Part shown: piece by piece, positions 5,776-13,341 of the stretch | Layout: every line of letters begins with the position of its first letter | How positions within the stretch are numbered: position 1 is the first letter of the stretch | NCBI GenBank assembly: GCA_934446465.1 | Contig: CAKSEF010000029.1 | Location: forward strand, 1 to 20,305 | From: an uncultured Oscillospiraceae bacterium | GTDB lineage: Bacteria > Bacillota > Clostridia > Oscillospirales > JAAYXM01 | Reading direction: 5' to 3' | Length of the DNA: 20,305 bases | Made by a program: the position numbers and the translations under genes | Notes under the pieces: model-generated | Database searches by the model: none | The model's input: only the letters and a program-made list of their open reading frames with translations | Told to the model about the DNA's origin: nothing

Positions 5776-7257
5776 ATGAAAAAGGCAGTGAGGATAACAG
5801 CGGTTTTTCTTTCCGTCTGCATGGTTTTGTCATCGATTGCATTTGCGGCGGAAACCGATTACGGCGCAAAGCTTGACGAAGCGATGGAAATCTACCGCGG
5901 ATACGGTCTTTTTTCCGACAAAAACACCGACTATATCCGCGAAGCTCTGATTGAGCTGTTTAAGGAAGACGATTCGCTCTTCTACAAGCTCATGGAGAAG
6001 GTGTATTCGAGAAGCGACAGATATTCGCACTATCTCTCGCCGCAGAGCTACGACGATAAATATGAGCTCTCGGAAAGCATGGTCGGAATAGGCGTTACGG
6101 TTTCAACGAACGAGAACGGGGAAATTTACGTTGTGAGCGTCTCGCAGGGCCCCGCAAAGCGGGCGGGAATAAAGGCGGGAGACGTTATATGTGCCGTCGG
6201 CGGAACGAACATATTCGGATATCTCCCCGCAGAGGCGGGCGACCTAATCCGCGGACGCGAGGGGACGAACGTAACGCTCAAAATCCGCCGCGGAGAGGAG
6301 TGGCTCACGTTTGATGTGCGCCGTGAAAAGGTCGGCGTTTCAAGCGTGTCGTCATATAAGGTGGACGACAAAATAGGCTACATAAAGCTTACGCACTTTG
6401 ACGGGGCTTCGGCGTTCCTCGATTTCATGAGCGTATACGATGATTTTGAGGAGAGCGGGATAAACACGGTCATACTCGACCTTAGAAACAATCCCGGCGG
6501 TCAGCTTGACTGCCTCATAAACCTCATGGATAACATAATCCCGAAGAAAGGCGTGCCGTACCTCATGTCGTGGCAGACGAAGCCCTTAAAGCTTAAAACA
6601 TATATAACGGAGGGCTATGGCTGGGAGTTTAACAAGTTTGTTATCCTGACAAACGAGAACACGGCGAGCGCGGCGGAAATCATGGCGGGCGCGATGCGCG
6701 ACCTCGGATACGCGGTAACCGTGGGAAAGACGACTCACGGAAAAGGCATGGGGCAGATTCACGCAAAGACGAGCACGGGGGACGAGGCGGTTCTCACAAC
6801 GATGGAGCTGAAGCTCCCCGTGAGCGGAGGATACGACGAAATCGGAATAAAGTCCGATTATGACGTTGCGCTGAAAATAACGCCGTATACGCTTCCGTAT
6901 ATGAAACCGCTTGAAAAGCACAAGGCGATAAGCAAGATAAAGAAGGAAAATATAAAGGCGGTCGAACAGCGCCTTAAGGTGCTCGGGTATTTCCATGCCG
7001 AGCCGGACGACGAGTGGGACAATCATACGGTTCACGCAATAAATATGTTCTGCCGTGAAAACGAGCTCAGTACGGTGAGCATAAACTGTCCGTGGGAGCT
7101 TATAGAGAAGATAGACCACGCCGCGCACAACATGGGCTATAAATATACGGTGGAGGACACACAGCTTGCCCGCGCCGTTGAGGTCGCGAAGGAGTATTCG
7201 CAGAAGACGGAAAAGGCACAGTGTGTGGACGAATCTCTCATAGATTTCCACAGATGA
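5776..7257 (+). CDS. Exported S41 C-terminal-processing protease with PDZ and peptidoglycan-binding-like domains
   Basis: A 493-residue protein. Residues 1-25 look like a signal peptide (KKAVRITAVFLSVCMVLSS, then AFA). A PDZ domain follows at about 100-185. The S41 protease core spans about 195-370 and carries the Ser-Lys-Gln triad: S298 in NTASAAE, K323 in THGKG, and Q327; the 25-residue Ser-Lys spacing matches CtpB. Residues about 393-445 (VEQRLKVLGYF, then HTVHAINMF) resemble a diverged peptidoglycan-binding domain 1. It should act outside the membrane, cleaving protein C-termini near the wall. It ends the ddl operon; the substrate is unknown. No clear terminator follows. Confidence 0.88.
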   Translation: MKKAVRITAVFLSVCMVLSSIAFAAETDYGAKLDEAMEIYRGYGLFSDKNTDYIREALIELFKEDDSLFYKLMEKVYSRSDRYSHYLSPQSYDDKYELSESMVGIGVTVSTNENGEIYVVSVSQGPAKRAGIKAGDVICAVGGTNIFGYLPAEAGDLIRGREGTNVTLKIRRGEEWLTFDVRREKVGVSSVSSYKVDDKIGYIKLTHFDGASAFLDFMSVYDDFEESGINTVILDLRNNPGGQLDCLINLMDNIIPKKGVPYLMSWQTKPLKLKTYITEGYGWEFNKFVILTNENTASAAEIMAGAMRDLGYAVTVGKTTHGKGMGQIHAKTSTGDEAVLTTMELKLPVSGGYDEIGIKSDYDVALKITPYTLPYMKPLEKHKAISKIKKENIKAVEQRLKVLGYFHAEPDDEWDNHTVHAINMFCRENELSTVSINCPWELIEKIDHAAHNMGYKYTVEDTQLARAVEVAKEYSQKTEKAQCVDESLIDFHR

Positions 7258-7310
7258 GCGTCCAAAGCGTATTATTTTAAGCAAAAAAGCATATAATTTC
7301 AACAAAGTAC

Positions 7311-7339
7311 TTGCTTTTTTTGGATATGTATGGTATACT
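7311..7339 (+). promoter_or_regulatory. Sigma-A promoter of the rimP-nusA-infB operon
   Basis: TTGCTT (7311-7316) and TATACT (7334-7339) are separated by exactly 17 bases, with a TGG extended -10. Transcription should start near 7346, leaving a leader of about 70 bases that contains the hairpin at 7365-7396. Confidence 0.78.
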
Positions 7340-7364
7340 GCGTATGTTAGTAAGGTAATTGGTT

Positions 7365-7396
7365 TTCGAGAGCGGGCAAATGAGTCCGCTCTCGAA
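7365..7396 (+). ncRNA. Leader hairpin upstream of rimP
   Basis: A perfect 11-bp stem (TTCGAGAGCGG at 7365-7375 with CCGCTCTCGAA at 7386-7396) with a 10-base loop; GTAA (7355-7358) and TTAC (7397-7400) can add an outer helix across a bulge. It lies between the promoter and the rimP ribosome site. No T-run follows the stem directly, so it is not a standard terminator. Hairpins before this operon are, to my recollection, common in Firmicutes and may regulate it. The loop contains an ATG. Confidence 0.7.
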
Positions 7397-7416
7397 TTAC
7401 TGTAAGGGGTGTTTTT

Positions 7417-7872
7417 TTGAATAAGCTTTGTGATACCGTTTTTAAACTCGCGTCGCCCGTTGCGGATAGCATGGGGCTCGAAATATGGGACGTTGAGTTC
7501 GTCAAGGAGGGCGGAGAGCATTATCTCCGCGTGTTTATCGACAAGGCGGACGGCGTTTCGATAGACGACTGCGAGAAGTTCTCCCGCGCGTTTGACAAGG
7601 TGCTTGACCGCGAGGACCCGATAGACACTTCGTATATTTTCGAGGTATCGAGCGCGGGGCTTGAGCGCAGGCTGTTCCGCGATTCCGATTTTGAGAGATA
7701 TATGGGAAGCGCCGTAACTCTTAAGACGTTCGCACCGAAGGACGGGCGGAAGGAATTTGCGGGTACGCTCTCGGCGTATGACGGGGGCGACGTTACGCTG
7801 AGTCTTGACGACGGGGAAAAGACGTTTGAAAAGAAAGAAATCGCGTCAGTGAGACTGCGTGCTGAATTTTAA
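7417..7872 (+). CDS. rimP: Ribosome maturation factor RimP
   Basis: A 151-residue protein matching RimP (YlxS), which helps assemble the 30S subunit, acting early with S12 and S5 loading. The N-terminal domain (about 1-80) shows LEIWDVEFVKEGGEHYLRVFID and SIDDCEKFSRAFDKVLDRED; VSSAGLERRL (78-87) is the family hallmark (usually SSPGLERPL); the C-terminal SH3-like domain follows. The start codon is TTG, with AAGGGG at 7404-7409 and a run of eight T between them. It is first in the operon ahead of nusA, 28 bases away. The TTG start and the leader hairpin may keep expression low. Confidence 0.94.
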   Translation: MNKLCDTVFKLASPVADSMGLEIWDVEFVKEGGEHYLRVFIDKADGVSIDDCEKFSRAFDKVLDREDPIDTSYIFEVSSAGLERRLFRDSDFERYMGSAVTLKTFAPKDGRKEFAGTLSAYDGGDVTLSLDDGEKTFEKKEIASVRLRAEF

Positions 7873-7900
7873 ATAAGAAACAGAAGGGAACGATAGGAAA

Positions 7901-8956
7901 ATGAACGCCGAATTTTTCAGCGCTGTTGAACAAATCGAAAAGGAAAAAGGAATACCGCAGGAATATATGCTCGAAAAGGTCGGGCAGGCGCTTGTCGCCG
8001 CATACAAGAGGGATAACCTCGGCGTTACGGATAATATTTTCGTAGAGCCTGACCGTGAGACGAAAGAATTTCATATGTATGTGAGAAAGACCGTTGTTGA
8101 AAACGCAGAGGATATGGCTCTCGAAATTGCGCTCGACGACGCACGCAAAATCTCCCCGAAGGCGGGAGTGGGCGATGTTATAAACATCGAAATCGAAACG
8201 AAGAAGTTCGGAAGAATCGCGGCGCAGACGGCGAAGCAGGTAATAATCCAGGGCATACGCGAGGCGGAGCGCGGAGTGGTTTTCCGCGAGTTCACGTCAA
8301 AGGAACACGAGCTTTTGACAGCGCTCGTTACGAGAACAGACCCGCGCAGCGGCGGTGCTTCGATAGAGATTATGGGTGAAAACGAAAAGACGGAGGTATA
8401 TCTCTCCGCAAAAGAGCAGATTCCGGGTGAGGTAATCAGCGAAGGCGACAGGATAAAGGTCTATGTTGTCGAGGTCAAACGCTCGGAGCGCGGCCCGCAG
8501 ATTATAATTTCGAGAACGCATCCGGGCCTTGTCCGCCGTCTGTTTGAGATTGAGGTTCCCGAAATCCATGACGGAACGGTGGAGGTAAAGAGCGTCGCGC
8601 GCGAGGCAGGCTCGAGAACAAAAATCGCGGTGCTTTCGCACGACGAGAACGTAGACCCGATCGGCGCGTGTGTAGGCCCGCGCGGAAACCGCGTTGCGGC
8701 GATTGTTGAGGAAATTCGCGGTGAAAAGATTGATATAGTCAAGTACTCCGAAGATGTTTCCGAGTACATTGCGGCGGCGCTTGCGCCGGCAAACGTAATT
8801 TCCGTTACGGCGGACGAGGAAGCACGTTCGTGCAGAGTAACGGTTGAGCCCGACCAGCTCTCGCTTGCGATAGGCAAGGACGGTCAGAACGCGCGCCTTG
8901 CGGCGAAGCTTACGGGATATAAAATCGATATTAAGCCCGTCGGCGCGGAAGAATAA
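7901..8956 (+). CDS. nusA: Transcription termination/antitermination protein NusA
   Basis: A 351-residue NusA, the RNA polymerase-binding elongation factor that affects pausing, termination and antitermination. The N-terminal RNAP-binding domain covers about 1-125 (EFFSAVEQIEKEKGIPQEYM), the S1 domain about 135-200, and two KH domains follow, with DPIGACVGPRGNRV in KH1 and LAIGKDGQNARLAAKLTG in KH2. It ends just after KH2 and lacks the acidic C-terminal repeats of E. coli NusA, as is usual in Firmicutes. The ATG at 7901 has GAAGGG and a second weak purine run upstream. It is followed by ylxR after three bases. Confidence 0.96.
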   Translation: MNAEFFSAVEQIEKEKGIPQEYMLEKVGQALVAAYKRDNLGVTDNIFVEPDRETKEFHMYVRKTVVENAEDMALEIALDDARKISPKAGVGDVINIEIETKKFGRIAAQTAKQVIIQGIREAERGVVFREFTSKEHELLTALVTRTDPRSGGASIEIMGENEKTEVYLSAKEQIPGEVISEGDRIKVYVVEVKRSERGPQIIISRTHPGLVRRLFEIEVPEIHDGTVEVKSVAREAGSRTKIAVLSHDENVDPIGACVGPRGNRVAAIVEEIRGEKIDIVKYSEDVSEYIAAALAPANVISVTADEEARSCRVTVEPDQLSLAIGKDGQNARLAAKLTGYKIDIKPVGAEE

Positions 8957-8959
8957 GCC

Positions 8960-9235
8960 ATGAGCGGGAAGAAAATCCCTCAGCGCATGTGCGTTGCGTG
9001 CAGGGAAATGAAAGATAAAAACGAGCTTATCCGCATAGTACGCCCGAAGGACGGCGCAATTTCCCCCGACTTTACGGGCAAGAGCGCGGGACGCGGAGCA
9101 TATATATGCAAAAAGAGCGAATGTATTCTGAAGGCGAAAAAGAGCCGTGCGCTTGAGCGTGCGCTCGGTGCTTCGGCGGCGGAGGTATATGAAACGCTCA
9201 TCGGTGAGCTCTCGGAGGCAAATAATAATGAGTGA
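8960..9235 (+). CDS. ylxR: YlxR-family RNA-binding protein (RnpM)
   Basis: A 91-residue basic protein of the YlxR family, which always sits between nusA and infB in Firmicutes. Hallmarks are RMCVACREMKDKNELIRIVR and GRGAYICKKSECILKA. YlxR of B. subtilis has been described as a nucleoid-associated regulator and as RnpM, a modulator of RNase P; which role applies here cannot be told. It starts three bases after the nusA stop, and its end overlaps the ylxQ start by eight bases (AATAATAATGAGTGA), which suggests coupled translation. Confidence 0.93.
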   Translation: MSGKKIPQRMCVACREMKDKNELIRIVRPKDGAISPDFTGKSAGRGAYICKKSECILKAKKSRALERALGASAAEVYETLIGELSEANNNE

Positions 9236-9617
9236 TTACCTCGGATTTCTCGGCATAGCGAGAAAGGCGGGAAAGACCGAAACGGGCGAGGAGGCGGTTG
9301 CCTCAGTTGCAGAGCTTAAGAAAATTCGGCTCGTGCTTACGGCGTCCGATTCCGCAGAGAGAACAAAAAGAAGGGCACAAAGCCTTGCGGAGCTTTCAAA
9401 CGCTCCGTGCATAGAGGTAGCAGAGACACGCGGGGAGCTGGGAAACGCGCTCGGTGTGCGTCCGTGCGCCGTTGTCGGAGTTTCCGACATGGGCATTGCG
9501 GCGGCTCTCGTGAAAAAGCTTTCGGTATATAACGAAGAAGCAAAGAAGGCGCTTCAGTCCGTCGAGGAAAAGGCGGAGAGGTTTGAACGCCGGAAAAAGA
9601 AAAAACGCTTAAAATAG
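9228..9617 (+). CDS. ylxQ: YlxQ, L7Ae-family kink-turn RNA-binding protein
   Basis: A 129-residue protein of the L7Ae/L30e/S12e fold. The start at 9228 (MSDYLGFLGIARKAGKTETG) was chosen because GGAGG lies just upstream and the family begins with this GLARKAGK-like segment; a longer frame from 9147 only overlaps ylxR. Other marks are KKIRLVLTASDSAERTKR, APCIEV, and the highly basic tail RKKKKRLK. L7Ae-type proteins bind kink-turns in RNA. Its place between ylxR and infB is conserved in Firmicutes; the RNA target is not apparent. Confidence 0.9.
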   Translation: MSDYLGFLGIARKAGKTETGEEAVASVAELKKIRLVLTASDSAERTKRRAQSLAELSNAPCIEVAETRGELGNALGVRPCAVVGVSDMGIAAALVKKLSVYNEEAKKALQSVEEKAERFERRKKKKRLK

Positions 9618-9645
9618 ATTTCAAAAACGGAGGAGGAATTACTGT

Positions 9646-11976
9646 ATGGCAACTGCACTCAAATACAGGATTCGGGACGTGGCCAAGGATTTAAATATGA
9701 CGGCTAAGGCGGTAACGGAAATTCTCGCAAAATACGGAGAGGCGCCGAAGTCGAATATGCAGCAGCTTACAGACCGCGAGCTGAACATAATTTTCGACGT
9801 TGTAACGCAGAATAATGAGGTAGAGAGTTTTGAGAGCCTCATGGCAGAGGTTTACAGCGGTGAGACAGCCGAAAAAGCGCCGTCCGAAGAAAAGCCCGCA
9901 AAGAAGGAAGAAGCGGCAAAGGGCTCAGAATCAAAAAAAGAGAAAAAGGTATCCGTATCGGCACCTGAGGAGAAAAAAGAGGAAATACGGCCGAAAAAGG
10001 GCGTTCAGACTCACGTCATCGATACACGCGGCGGAAGCGTAGACCTTTCAAAATATGACGACCATGTGGATAACCTTGTCCCCGACAAGGTAAAGGACAT
10101 CGGCGTTATCAAGCAGAAGATAAAGCGCTCGCCCGACAGAAAACAGCAGGCATACGGCAACAAACGCCGTCAGGAGGAGCAGGAAAAGTATAAGAAGCTC
10201 CAGCAGCAGGTGCAGAAAAAGCCTCAGGTTACGGTTACAATCGGCGACGAAATCTCCGTAGGCGAGCTTGCTTCCCGCATGAAGCGCACGGGTGCGGACG
10301 TTGTAAAACAGCTCATAAAGCTCGGCGTTATGGCCTCCGTTTCGGACGTTATTGATTACGATACCGCCGCGATAGTTGCGCTTGAAATGGGCGCAAAGGT
10401 AGAGCGCGAGGTTATAGTAACGATTGAGGACAGACTCATAGACGAAAGTGAGGACAAGGCGGAGGACCTCAAGAGACGCGACCCGGTCGTAGTAGTTATG
10501 GGGCACGTTGACCACGGTAAAACTTCGCTTCTCGACGCTGTGAGAAAGACAAACGTAGTCTCGGGCGAGGCAGGCGGAATCACACAGCACATCGGCGCTT
10601 ACAGAGTCGATATAAACAACAGGAAAATTACATTCCTCGACACACCGGGACACGAGGCGTTTACATCGATGCGAGCCCGCGGAGCGCAGGTTACGGACGT
10701 TGTAATACTCGTTGTTGCGGCGGACGACGGAATAATGCCCCAGACGATTGAGGCGATAAACCACGCAAAGGCGGCAAAAGTCCCGATAGTTGTCGCAATC
10801 AACAAGATAGATAAAGAGGGCGCGAACAAGGACAGAATCATGCAGCAGCTCACGGAGTACGAACTCATTCCCGAGGAGTGGGGCGGAAGCACAATCGTAT
10901 GCCCGATTTCCGCAAAGACGGGGACGGGTATCGACGAGCTTCTTGAAATGGTAATCCTTACGGCCGATATGCTTGACCTTAAGGCAAACCCCGACCGCGC
11001 CGCAAAGGGAACGGTTGTAGAGGCAAAGCTCGACCGCGGCCGCGGTCCTGTCGCAACGCTCCTCGTTTCAAACGGCACGCTCAACGCGGGCGATATAATA
11101 ATAGCAGGAACGTCTGTCGGTCGCATACGCGCAATGACGGACGATAAGGGCATGAAGATGAAGAGCGCGGGCCCGTCCGTTCCTGTCGAGGTAATAGGAC
11201 TTTCCGAAGTTCCGAATGCGGGCGATGTGTTCTATGCTGTAGAGGACGAGCGCATGGCGCGCGAGCTTGTCGAGCAGAGAAAGCAGACGGAAAAGGACGA
11301 AATCAACAAGGCAAGCGCGAAGAAAGTTTCGCTGGAGGATTTGTTCGACCAGATTCAGCAGGGTGAAATCAAGGAGCTTCCGATAATCGTAAAGGCGGAT
11401 GTTAAGGGTTCTGCCGAAGCGGTTAAGGCATCGCTTGAAAAGCTCACGAACGACGAGGTGCGCGTCCGCGTAATCCACGCGGGAGTCGGCGCAATCAACG
11501 AGTCGGATATACTCCTTGCATCCGCTTCAAACGCTATCGTTGTAGGCTTTAACGTACGACCGGACGCAGGTGCGCGAGACAGCGCGGCGTCGTCCGGAAC
11601 GGATGTACGAACCTACCGTGTAATCTATGACTGCATAGAGGAAATTGAGTCCGCGATGAAGGGACTTCTCGCTCCGAAATTCCGCGAGGAGGTTCTCGGA
11701 CACGCGGAAATACGCCAGACGTTCAAAGTGTCAAAGGTCGGAACAATCGCCGGCTGCCACGTTACGGACGGCAAAATCACAAGAAACTCAAGCGTCAGAG
11801 TGGTGCGCGACGGCATAGTGGTCTTCGAGGGACTTCTTGCTTCGCTCAAGCGCTTTAAGGACGACGCAAAGGAAGTTGCGTCCGGATACGAATGCGGACT
11901 CAGCATTGAAAACTTTAACGATATTAAGGAGGGCGACGTTGTTGAAGCGTTCGCCATGGCAGAGGTAAAGGATTAG
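9646..11976 (+). CDS. infB: Translation initiation factor IF-2
   Basis: A 776-residue GTPase that places initiator fMet-tRNA on the 30S subunit. The N-terminal IF2_N-like module (RIRDVAKDLNMTAKAVTEIL) is followed by a Lys/Glu/Ala-rich linker at about 80-170 and a second IF2_N motif near 200-245. The G domain shows G1 GHVDHGKT (286-293), G3 DTPGHEA (332-338), and G4 NKID (386-389). Domains II-IV follow, with the C-terminal fMet-tRNA-binding end reading VSKVGTIAGCHVTDGKI and FEGLLASLKRFKDD. GGAGGAGGA precedes the ATG. The next gene starts one base after its stop. Confidence 0.97.
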   Translation: MATALKYRIRDVAKDLNMTAKAVTEILAKYGEAPKSNMQQLTDRELNIIFDVVTQNNEVESFESLMAEVYSGETAEKAPSEEKPAKKEEAAKGSESKKEKKVSVSAPEEKKEEIRPKKGVQTHVIDTRGGSVDLSKYDDHVDNLVPDKVKDIGVIKQKIKRSPDRKQQAYGNKRRQEEQEKYKKLQQQVQKKPQVTVTIGDEISVGELASRMKRTGADVVKQLIKLGVMASVSDVIDYDTAAIVALEMGAKVEREVIVTIEDRLIDESEDKAEDLKRRDPVVVVMGHVDHGKTSLLDAVRKTNVVSGEAGGITQHIGAYRVDINNRKITFLDTPGHEAFTSMRARGAQVTDVVILVVAADDGIMPQTIEAINHAKAAKVPIVVAINKIDKEGANKDRIMQQLTEYELIPEEWGGSTIVCPISAKTGTGIDELLEMVILTADMLDLKANPDRAAKGTVVEAKLDRGRGPVATLLVSNGTLNAGDIIIAGTSVGRIRAMTDDKGMKMKSAGPSVPVEVIGLSEVPNAGDVFYAVEDERMARELVEQRKQTEKDEINKASAKKVSLEDLFDQIQQGEIKELPIIVKADVKGSAEAVKASLEKLTNDEVRVRVIHAGVGAINESDILLASASNAIVVGFNVRPDAGARDSAASSGTDVRTYRVIYDCIEEIESAMKGLLAPKFREEVLGHAEIRQTFKVSKVGTIAGCHVTDGKITRNSSVRVVRDGIVVFEGLLASLKRFKDDAKEVASGYECGLSIENFNDIKEGDVVEAFAMAEVKD

Positions 11977-11977
11977 T

Positions 11978-13282
11978 ATGGGAAGTGTCAGAATCGGCAG
12001 AGTAAACGAAGAGCTTATGCGCGTCCTGTCCGAGCTTATACGCACGGTTAAGGACCCGCGCGTTGAAGGAATGATAAGCATAACGCACGCATCGGTTGCG
12101 CCCGACTTCGGGAGCGCGCGTGTTTTCGTGAGCGTGCTCGGCTCCGAGGAAAAGAAGAAAGAGTGTATAAAAGGACTTAAGTCGGCATCGGGATACCTTC
12201 GGCGCGAGCTTGCAAAGAAAATGAAGCTCCGCCATACACCCGAGCTCACATTTGTCGCGGACAGCTCAATAACAGAGGGAAGCCATATAATGGAGCTTAT
12301 AGAGAATGTGTCGCGCGAGGAAGAGAAGAAAAAGAGCCTTACTCTCTCCGAAACGGCGGAGTTTCTGAAAACACGTTCCGATGTGCTGATACTGACCCAC
12401 AGAAGCCCCGACGGAGACACTGCGGGAAGCGCGGCTGCGCTCTGCATGATTCTCCGCGCAATCGGGAAAACGGCGTATATTCTCGAAAACGAGGAGCTTT
12501 CAAAGAGGCTTTTGCGCCGTGTGAAGGGCTTTTACGCACCTGAGGACTTCTGCCCGAAGAGTGTGATAACGGTCGATGTTGCGGACATAAAGCTTATCCA
12601 GCGCAACGCGGGCGATTATGCGGAAAATATCGACCTTGCAATAGACCACCACGAAACGCACGTTTCGTTCTCGCGCCGTGAATTTAACTGCGAGGATTCG
12701 GCATCGTGCGGAGAGGTAGTATTCGATATTGCAAAGGAGCTTTCGGTACGCTTCACAAAGAAGCTGTGCGAGGCGCTCTATATAGCCCTGGCAACGGACA
12801 CGGGAAGATTTTTGTATGACAGCACAACGCCCGATACTCACATCAAAGCCGCGGAGCTTATATCGCACGGCATTGATTTTGCGGGGATAAACCGCGAGTT
12901 TTTCACGGCAAAATCAAGAGCACGGATAGCGGTTGAGTCGGAGGTGCTCTCCGAGATGAGAACATATTTCGGGGGGAAGGTCTCCGTTATATCGCTCTCC
13001 GACGCACAGATAGAAAAGCACAAGGCGTGTCTTGACGATATTGAGAGCATCTCCTCGCTTGCGAGAATCGCGGAGGGAACTCTTCTCGGAATATACCTGC
13101 ACGAACGGGACGGAAAGATTAAGGCGTCTCTGCGCTCGGGCAGTGAGGTCAACTCGGCGGAGATATGCAGATACTTCGGCGGCGGCGGCCACAGCGGAGC
13201 CGCGGGCTGTATGCTGGACGGAGATATTGCCGAGGCGGAGAAAACGCTCATTTCATATTTGGAGAAAAAGAAGCTGTTTTAG
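11978..13282 (+). CDS. RbfA-NrnA fusion: 30S ribosome-binding factor joined to DHH/DHHA1 nanoRNase/pAp phosphatase
   Basis: A single 434-residue frame covers two genes normally separate in this operon. Residues 1-110 are RbfA (RVNEELMRVLSELI, KDPRV, SASGYLRRELAKKMKLRHTPEL, SSITEGSHI), the KH-fold factor for late 30S/16S 5'-end maturation. After a charged linker of about 10 residues (VSREEEKKKS), residues 120-434 are NrnA: HRSPDGD (141-147), VTVDVAD near D200, DHH at 223-225, ATDTGRF (272-278), and the DHHA1 glycine motif GGGGHSGAAG (401-410). NrnA degrades 2-5-mer RNAs and dephosphorylates pAp. All catalytic residues are present. An in-frame GTG at 12308 (residue 111) could give a free 324-residue NrnA. 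A sequencing or assembly error removing a stop cannot be excluded, but no frameshift is seen. Confidence 0.9.
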   Translation: MGSVRIGRVNEELMRVLSELIRTVKDPRVEGMISITHASVAPDFGSARVFVSVLGSEEKKKECIKGLKSASGYLRRELAKKMKLRHTPELTFVADSSITEGSHIMELIENVSREEEKKKSLTLSETAEFLKTRSDVLILTHRSPDGDTAGSAAALCMILRAIGKTAYILENEELSKRLLRRVKGFYAPEDFCPKSVITVDVADIKLIQRNAGDYAENIDLAIDHHETHVSFSRREFNCEDSASCGEVVFDIAKELSVRFTKKLCEALYIALATDTGRFLYDSTTPDTHIKAAELISHGIDFAGINREFFTAKSRARIAVESEVLSEMRTYFGGKVSVISLSDAQIEKHKACLDDIESISSLARIAEGTLLGIYLHERDGKIKASLRSGSEVNSAEICRYFGGGGHSGAAGCMLDGDIAEAEKTLISYLEKKKLF

Positions 13283-13295
13283 GCTTTAGTCATCA

Positions 13296-13317
13296 GGCGG
13301 GGGAATTTTCTCCCGCC
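13296..13317 (+). other. Intercistronic hairpin between rbfA-nrnA and truB
   Basis: A 9-bp stem (GGCGGGGGA at 13296-13304 with TCTCCCGCC at 13309-13317, one G-U pair) around ATTT. It begins 13 bases after the fusion stop and ends nine bases before the truB ribosome site. No T-run follows, so it is not a typical terminator; it may affect mRNA processing, stability or truB translation. Confidence 0.7.
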
Positions 13318-13325
13318 AAAGCTTT

Positions 13326-13341
13326 AGAGGTGAATAAAATT
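13326..13341 (+). promoter_or_regulatory. Ribosome binding site that favours an ATT start for truB
   Basis: AGAGGTG occupies 13326-13332 and overlaps the only nearby conventional start, GTG at 13330-13332, which would have no spacing. The in-frame ATT at 13339-13341 is six bases further on, the usual distance, and sits exactly where TruB proteins normally begin (Met-Asn-Gly-Ile). Confidence 0.6.

Noticed and set aside
5066..5869. Minus-strand frame of 267 codons across murI, DUF1934 and the S41 start
   Set aside because: It spans three well-supported plus-strand genes and their ribosome sites, with no motifs of its own.
7283..7320. Possible terminator after the S41 gene (AAAAAAGCA with TGCTTTTTT, 20-base loop)
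   Set aside because: The stem is almost only A-T pairs with a large loop, and the 3' arm is the -35 region of the rimP promoter. I see no convincing terminator in 7258-7310.
6586..7521. Long minus-strand open frame (311 codons) across the S41 gene and the rimP promoter
   Set aside because: It is antisense to a clear S41 protease and runs over the promoter and leader of rimP. It has no ribosome site and no recognisable domain, and its composition is that of a shadow frame.
9147..9227. N-terminal extension of YlxQ
   Set aside because: It overlaps ylxR out of frame. The GGAGG before 9228 and family alignment define the later start.
10048..10764. Minus-strand frame of 238 codons inside infB
   Set aside because: It is antisense to the conserved IF-2 G domain, rich in odd Arg/Tyr/Val runs typical of shadow translation, with no ribosome site.
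13165..13329. N-terminal extension of TruB into nrnA
   Set aside because: The extra 55 residues are out-of-frame nrnA and hairpin sequence. The ribosome site lies at 13326-13332.
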